From assembly GCA_030446525.1 (NCBI GenBank), contig JAUJNC010000132.1:1-11307 (forward strand): a stretch of 11,307 nucleotides of DNA. Direction: 5' to 3'. The position numbers and the translations under genes were made by a program. Of the stretch, positions 6,383-11,307 are shown piece after piece (the first letter of the stretch is position 1; the number at the start of each line of letters is the position of its first letter). This DNA is from Armatimonadaceae bacterium. Lineage in GTDB: Bacteria > Armatimonadota > Armatimonadia > Armatimonadales > Armatimonadaceae. The notes beneath the pieces are model-generated. The model ran no database searches and was not told the origin of the DNA. It saw only the letters and a list, made by a program, of their open reading frames with translations.

Positions 6383-8482
6383 CTAGGGAGAGGGCGCCAG
6401 GTTCTGTTCGAACGTCGGGACGGGATCGCTCGGGTGGCGCCCGTTACGGCCTACCGCCTTGATCTCCACCAGGGCGTCCCGCGCGTTGATGGTGTCGCCG
6501 TCGCGCTCTACGTCCGTGGGACTCGACCACCGGTGCCCGTTCGGGACGAACAGCTGCGGGTGGTCGAAGGGCGCGCGCTCCCAGCGGACGCGCTCGTCAG
6601 TCAGCGCCTTCAGGAAAGCCACCAGCGCCTGTTTATCTACCTCGCTGATGCCCTCCAGACCCCGGATGTTGGCGTCCACGTTGCTCAGGTTCGCCCCGAA
6701 TCCCGTGGTGTCGCCCCGCGTCGCGTCGCTCGGGTCGCGGTTTCTGCGGTCCCCGCCCCGGTTGTAGAAGTCGACCACCTGCCGCAGGGTGAGCTGCCCG
6801 CCGTTGTGGAAGTAGGGGGCGGTCAGCTCCACGTTGCGCAGCCCCGGCGTCTTGAACGCCCCGTCCGCGGCCACCCGCTCGTCCGCGGCCACCGAAAGGT
6901 TGGGCTCCTGGCCCAGGAGCTGCGGGAACATGTTCTGCTGGGCGACGCGCGTCTCGGAGAGCGGGTTGCCGAACGGGTCCTCATCCCCGACCCCGAGGTC
7001 CTCGAAGGTGGGCCGCACGCCGATGTTGTAGAAGCCGGTGTCGTAGGCGGCCGGGAAGCCGAAGCCCATCACCATCCGCTTGAGCCGCTCGCGCTGCACG
7101 CTGCGGACCGACGCGCTGGTCATCTCGGCCCCGCCATGGCAGGTAGTGCACAAACCCCTGCTCTGGAAGACCTGCATCCCGGCGATCTCCTGCGGGGTCA
7201 AGGCCGCCTGCCCGGCCAGGTGCCGGTCAACGGGCGTGTCGTCGGACACCAGAGTGGCCTCGTACATCTGCACGGCGATCCCGAAGAAGAGGGCGAAGTT
7301 GTACTCCATCAGCGTGTACTCGCTGGTGGTCAGGTCCCGGTCAGGCCGGTTGACGAAGGTGCGGCGCCCGTTCTCATCCACCTGGATGAGCCGGTTATAG
7401 CGCCACCACTCGGGCCGGAAAGCGTCCTCGATCAGATCATCGTAGGTCGCCGTCCTGAGACCCGTCTGGGGCCAGCGGCTGTCGCTCCCCAGCACGCTGT
7501 CGTCCCGGGCCACAAGCTGCTGCCCCAGCGGCCGCAGCGGCAGTATCTTTTTGGCGAGCTTCCGGGGCAGCTTCTTGCCCTTGCTGGCGTCCTTGGACTT
7601 GCGGTCAACGTCGCCGAACCTATCACCGATCTCCTCGAACGTGCGGCCGTCGGCCGACATCTCGAAGGAAAGGAGCGGCGGCCCCACCGCCTGCGAGGCA
7701 AGGCTGGAGTTCTCGAGCCGGACGCGCACCTCTTCCAGGCGCGATCCGTTCGCTGCCCGAACCACCTTGGCGTTGGGGTCCCGGAGGCCGAAGGGGTTGA
7801 CGCCGTTGAAGACGTTCTGCGCCCGCCCGTCCCAGAAGTTGCGGTAGTTGAACACGGCGTTGATCACCGTCGGCGTGTTGCGCGGGCCCACGCGGCGCAC
7901 GTTCGTGCCGCCCACGTGGAAGACCGCATCGGGCCTGTGCTCCACCTCGTCCTGGGTCCTGCCGGGGACGGCGTCCACGAACTCGGAGTTCAAGGTCGCC
8001 TGGGAAGAGACCACATCGTTGGTGTCAAACAGGACCGCCGAGTTGCGGTTGTTGACGCTCTCCAGCTTGTGGAACGGGAAATCCCCCGCGGCCAGTTGCC
8101 GGTTGGGGCCGCCCAGGGTGAAGCTGGTATCGGGGTTCGGGCTCCCGTCCTCGTTCACCTGCAGCAGGCCCGGGCTGACCTGGTTCCTGGCCCGGCTGTC
8201 GGCGCCCGCGCTGAAGTGGCAGCTGCCGCAGGCCAGCTGGCCGTCGCTGCCGACCTGCATGTCCCAGAACAGGGCCTTGCCCAGCTTGATGGCGGCGGCC
8301 CGGTTCCGGACGAACTGGCTCAGATTAGACGGTTCGGGGATCGGCACCCCCTTGAGCGTAGCCAGCGGCTCAGCTTGGGGTGTCTGCGCTTCCAGCCGGT
8401 CGGTCAACAGCGCCAGACCGGAAGGAACCAGGGTGACTAAGAGCACGGTCGTGGCCCTTAGGAAAGACTTCGACTTCAACAC
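6383..8482 (-). CDS. Di-heme cytochrome c peroxidase / MauG-family protein, secreted
   Basis: An exported c-type cytochrome that probably reduces peroxide or carries out MauG-like oxidation. The 699-residue product opens with a lysine-containing N-terminus, a hydrophobic stretch (10-26) and a likely cleavage region near LEAQ. Two heme attachment sites are present: CGSCH (85-89), in the context LGKALFWDMQVG...CHFSAGAD, and CTTCH (445-449). The C-terminal KTPGLRNVELTAPYFHNGG is the family signature near the heme pocket. The spacing of 360 residues between heme sites is far longer than in classical di-heme peroxidases, with a Lys/Arg-rich stretch at 294-316. The start is a GTG, supported by AAAGGAG (8491-8497) nine bases upstream; the next same-strand gene is 208 bases away. 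It faces the catabolic operon across a stem-loop. Confidence 0.93.
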   Translation of the reverse strand: MLKSKSFLRATTVLLVTLVPSGLALLTDRLEAQTPQAEPLATLKGVPIPEPSNLSQFVRNRAAAIKLGKALFWDMQVGSDGQLACGSCHFSAGADSRARNQVSPGLLQVNEDGSPNPDTSFTLGGPNRQLAAGDFPFHKLESVNNRNSAVLFDTNDVVSSQATLNSEFVDAVPGRTQDEVEHRPDAVFHVGGTNVRRVGPRNTPTVINAVFNYRNFWDGRAQNVFNGVNPFGLRDPNAKVVRAANGSRLEEVRVRLENSSLASQAVGPPLLSFEMSADGRTFEEIGDRFGDVDRKSKDASKGKKLPRKLAKKILPLRPLGQQLVARDDSVLGSDSRWPQTGLRTATYDDLIEDAFRPEWWRYNRLIQVDENGRRTFVNRPDRDLTTSEYTLMEYNFALFFGIAVQMYEATLVSDDTPVDRHLAGQAALTPQEIAGMQVFQSRGLCTTCHGGAEMTSASVRSVQRERLKRMVMGFGFPAAYDTGFYNIGVRPTFEDLGVGDEDPFGNPLSETRVAQQNMFPQLLGQEPNLSVAADERVAADGAFKTPGLRNVELTAPYFHNGGQLTLRQVVDFYNRGGDRRNRDPSDATRGDTTGFGANLSNVDANIRGLEGISEVDKQALVAFLKALTDERVRWERAPFDHPQLFVPNGHRWSSPTDVERDGDTINARDALVEIKAVGRNGRHPSDPVPTFEQNLAPSP

Positions 8483-8537
8483 GGGCTTATCTCCTTTATA
8501 CCTGTGAGGCCCCTAGCCCATCCAGTGTGCCTCGTAC

Positions 8538-8556
8538 CTGCATGGCATGCCTGCAG
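8538..8556. promoter_or_regulatory. Imperfect palindrome in the peroxidase leader
   Basis: CTGCA-t-GGCA / TGCC-TGCAG forms a near-perfect dyad with one extra base. It sits between a possible -10 (8572-8577, minus strand) and the peroxidase gene, close to where transcription would begin. It could be an operator or an RNA hairpin. The 208-base gap around it holds no gene that I can support. Confidence 0.35.
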
Positions 8557-8571
8557 TCTTAATCCGGACAA

Positions 8572-8628
8572 TTTATACCCATAAAGACACGTAAAGACAC
8601 AGACGCCGGGGCCTACCTGATGATTATA
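8572..8628 (-). promoter_or_regulatory. Possible promoter region of the peroxidase gene, with tandem 9-bp repeats
   Basis: On the minus strand there are two -10-like boxes: TATAAT (8623-8628) and TATAAA (8572-8577). Between them TAAAGACAC occurs twice on the plus strand (8582-8590 and 8592-8600) with a 10-base period, placing both copies on one face of the helix. This local AT-rich stretch stands out in a GC-rich region. Which -10 is used cannot be decided, and no strong -35 is seen. Confidence 0.4.
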
Positions 8629-8690
8629 TCATGCTTTAGATAAATGGCTCGGGTTGTGCCGTCACGGAGTTCCGGTTATCCCCCGGCGCG

Positions 8691-9230
8691 TCATGCCTCG
8701 AAACGCCGCATCCCTTGCTGGACGAGATCCCCGGCGCGGTCGGGGCCGGAGCGGCCGGCCGGCCGGAACCGCTTGTCGCGGATCGCGTTGAACGAGACGA
8801 AGAAGTGCTCGATCTCGGCGACCAGGCTCCCGTTCAGATGCTCGATCGACGTCACGTCGCGGTGGGTGTGGGAGTCGGCGGCCACGGCGATCAGCCGGTC
8901 GTTCTTCGCGGTCTGGCCGTCCCTTTCGGTCTGATCCGCCTCGATCACGCCGATCAGGCGGGCGGGCACAAGGCATCCGGTGAAGGCCGGCTCGTCCATC
9001 AGCACGAGGACGTCGAGCGGGTCGCCGTCCTCGCCCAGGGTGGAGGGCACGAACCCGAAATCGAAGGGGAAGACGGCGCCCGCCGGCAGAACGCCGCTCA
9101 GCGCGAACAGGCCGTGTTCTTCGTCGTACTTGAACTTGTTGCGGCTCCCCTGCGGCGTCTCGATGACGGCGTTGAGATCACCGGATTTCGGGTCGAAAGC
9201 GCTCAGGCCGGAAAGGTCGTGGGTTTTCAA
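8691..9230 (-). CDS. ppa: Inorganic pyrophosphatase, family I
   Basis: Soluble cytoplasmic enzyme that hydrolyses pyrophosphate to two phosphates and drives biosynthetic reactions. The 179-residue product has the normal length. It shows the family I signature DGDPLDVLV (68-76) with metal-binding aspartates, the preceding VFPFDFGFVPSTLGE segment, NKFKYDEEHG (31-40) and KNDRLIAVA (109-117). The start is a TTG, supported by a perfect AAGGAGG (9237-9243, minus strand) six bases upstream and by the N-terminal alignment; no better ATG fits. It lies 33 bases downstream of the DUF1015 gene on the same strand, so the two are probably co-transcribed. Confidence 0.93.
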   Translation of the reverse strand: MKTHDLSGLSAFDPKSGDLNAVIETPQGSRNKFKYDEEHGLFALSGVLPAGAVFPFDFGFVPSTLGEDGDPLDVLVLMDEPAFTGCLVPARLIGVIEADQTERDGQTAKNDRLIAVAADSHTHRDVTSIEHLNGSLVAEIEHFFVSFNAIRDKRFRPAGRSGPDRAGDLVQQGMRRFEA

Positions 9231-9263
9231 GACACCCCTCCTTCGGGGTCATGTCCTCAGCCG

Positions 9264-10541
<1,278 letters not shown>

Positions 10542-10589
10542 AAGCACCTCGCAATGCGTTGAGTGGGGCGGCCGCGCGCCGCCGGGCGT

Positions 10590-10598
10590 AGTATACCA
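10590..10598 (-). promoter_or_regulatory. Extended -10 promoter for the DUF1015-ppa unit
   Basis: TGGTATACT on the minus strand is an extended -10, 48 bases before the DUF1015 ATG. The -35 is not clear. It is divergent from the rhomboid promoter about 50 bases away. Confidence 0.5.
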
Positions 10599-10621
10599 CG
10601 GGACGCCCCCGCGCATCCATG

Positions 10622-10650
10622 TTTACGCGGCCGCCGCTTTGTGCTACAAT
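10622..10650 (+). promoter_or_regulatory. Promoter of the rhomboid protease gene
   Basis: TTTACG (10622-10627), 17 bases, then TACAAT (10645-10650) preceded by TGC, an extended -10. The ATG follows 20 bases later with AAAGAGG (10658-10664) as ribosome site, giving a very short leader. Confidence 0.6.
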
Positions 10651-10670
10651 GAGCCGGAAAGAGGCCCATC

Positions 10671-11307
10671 ATGATCCCGCTGCGCGACGAGAACCCGACA
10701 CGCATCACCCCGTACGTGACGTGGACGATCCTGGCGATCAACGTCGCCGTTTATCTGCTGCAGGCGACCGGCGGGATGTACAGCACGCGGTACGGCCTGG
10801 AAGGCTCGCTGGCCGGGTGGACCATGGTGCCGCGCGAGGTGACGCAGGGGGTGGACCTGACGATAAACGGCCCGTCGCTCCAGCCGTTCTGGCTGACGAT
10901 CTTCACCTCGATGTTCATGCACGGCGGCTTCATGCACATCCTGGGCAACATGGTGTACCTGCTCGTGTTCGGGAACAACATCGAGGACGCCCTGGGCCAC
11001 GTGCGGTTCCTCGTCTTCTACGTCGTCTGCGGCGCGATCGCGGCGCTGGCGCAGATCTGGTGGAACCCGAACTCCTATATACCTACGCTGGGGGCGTCCG
11101 GGGCGATCGCCGGCGTCCTCGGGGCGTACCTGCTGCTGTTCCCGCACGCGCACGTGTACACCCTCGTGTTCCTGGGCTTCTTCCTCACGACCATCCGGCT
11201 GCCGGCGCTGATCCTGCTCGGCTTCTGGATCGTATCGCAGTTCTTTTCGCAGTGTTCTGGGACCGCCGCTACTCCCAGGTGGACATGGGCAACTTCCCCG
11301 ACTTCGT
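10671..11307 (+). CDS. Rhomboid family intramembrane serine protease (partial; frameshift near the edge)
   Basis: A multi-pass membrane protease that cuts substrate transmembrane segments. About 194 clean residues are visible: MIPLRDENPTRITPYVTW, a first membrane segment (17-31), a loop (about 35-72), then FMHGGFMHILGNM (82-94) with the conserved HGG and GN. Next is the GASG motif (141-144) with catalytic Ser143 in TLGASGAIAGVLGAY, and LFPHA (156-160). The catalytic His in a later helix lies beyond the window. Near 11247 the frame breaks: the current frame reads CSGTAATPR, whereas the next frame reads VFWDRRYSQVDMGNFPDF. A single missing base there is likely. The gene is divergent from DUF1015. 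Confidence 0.92.
   Translation, partial: MIPLRDENPTRITPYVTWTILAINVAVYLLQATGGMYSTRYGLEGSLAGWTMVPREVTQGVDLTINGPSLQPFWLTIFTSMFMHGGFMHILGNMVYLLVFGNNIEDALGHVRFLVFYVVCGAIAALAQIWWNPNSYIPTLGASGAIAGVLGAYLLLFPHAHVYTLVFLGFFLTTIRLPALILLGFWIVSQFFSQCSGTAATPRWTWATSPTS

Noticed and set aside
6434..8440. A 668-residue open frame on the plus strand
   Set aside because: It is antisense to the peroxidase gene, has no recognisable motif, and arises from the lack of stops in high-GC DNA. The minus-strand product has two heme sites and a signal peptide.
8545..8556. GCATGCCTGCAG resembles a cloning-vector polylinker
   Set aside because: Only 12 bases match and the flanks do not continue as vector sequence; it is part of a local palindrome.

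Overview
High-GC bacterial chromosomal DNA, dense with genes and with good Shine-Dalgarno sequences. Housekeeping genes (ftsY, a family I inorganic pyrophosphatase, a DUF1015 protein, a rhomboid protease) flank a catabolic operon and a secreted di-heme peroxidase. The peroxidase and the short FtsY suggest a Gram-negative-type or deep-branching lineage; Armatimonadota or Chloroflexota are guesses only. No tRNA, rRNA, CRISPR array, transposase or integrase was seen.

Left end (1-1101, all minus strand): the window opens on a 113-bp second copy of the ftsY 3' end, followed directly by a toxin-antitoxin pair (Phd/YefM-type antitoxin, PIN toxin with a frameshifted C-terminus) and a small conserved hypothetical gene. 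The intact ftsY (1102-1998) comes next. The extra ftsY end differs from the intact copy mostly at silent third positions. That fits a small insertion that brought, or displaced, its own ftsY 3' end.

Middle (2125-6245, plus strand): a three-gene operon reads away from ftsY from a divergent promoter region. It encodes an unrecognised His/Glu-containing protein, an NAD(P)-dependent aldehyde dehydrogenase and a class III (GabT-like) aminotransferase. The last two would convert an omega-amino acid to a semialdehyde and then to an acid. All three reading frames are broken many times between about 2487 and 5730, while neighbouring genes are intact. This is either local sequence error or a decaying operon. 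A REP-like hairpin lies between the second and third genes. A 14-bp stem-loop terminator separates the operon from the convergent peroxidase gene.

Right part: on the minus strand, DUF1015 and inorganic pyrophosphatase form a two-gene unit, followed by a di-heme cytochrome c peroxidase/MauG-family gene with its own possible control region. At the right edge a rhomboid protease gene starts on the plus strand, divergent from DUF1015, and runs off the window. Several putative promoters share an extended -10 (TGnTAnnnT).

I do not see a convincing new multi-gene system. The best leads are the ftsY-end duplication around the toxin-antitoxin cassette and the possible lysine- or omega-amino-acid-degrading operon.
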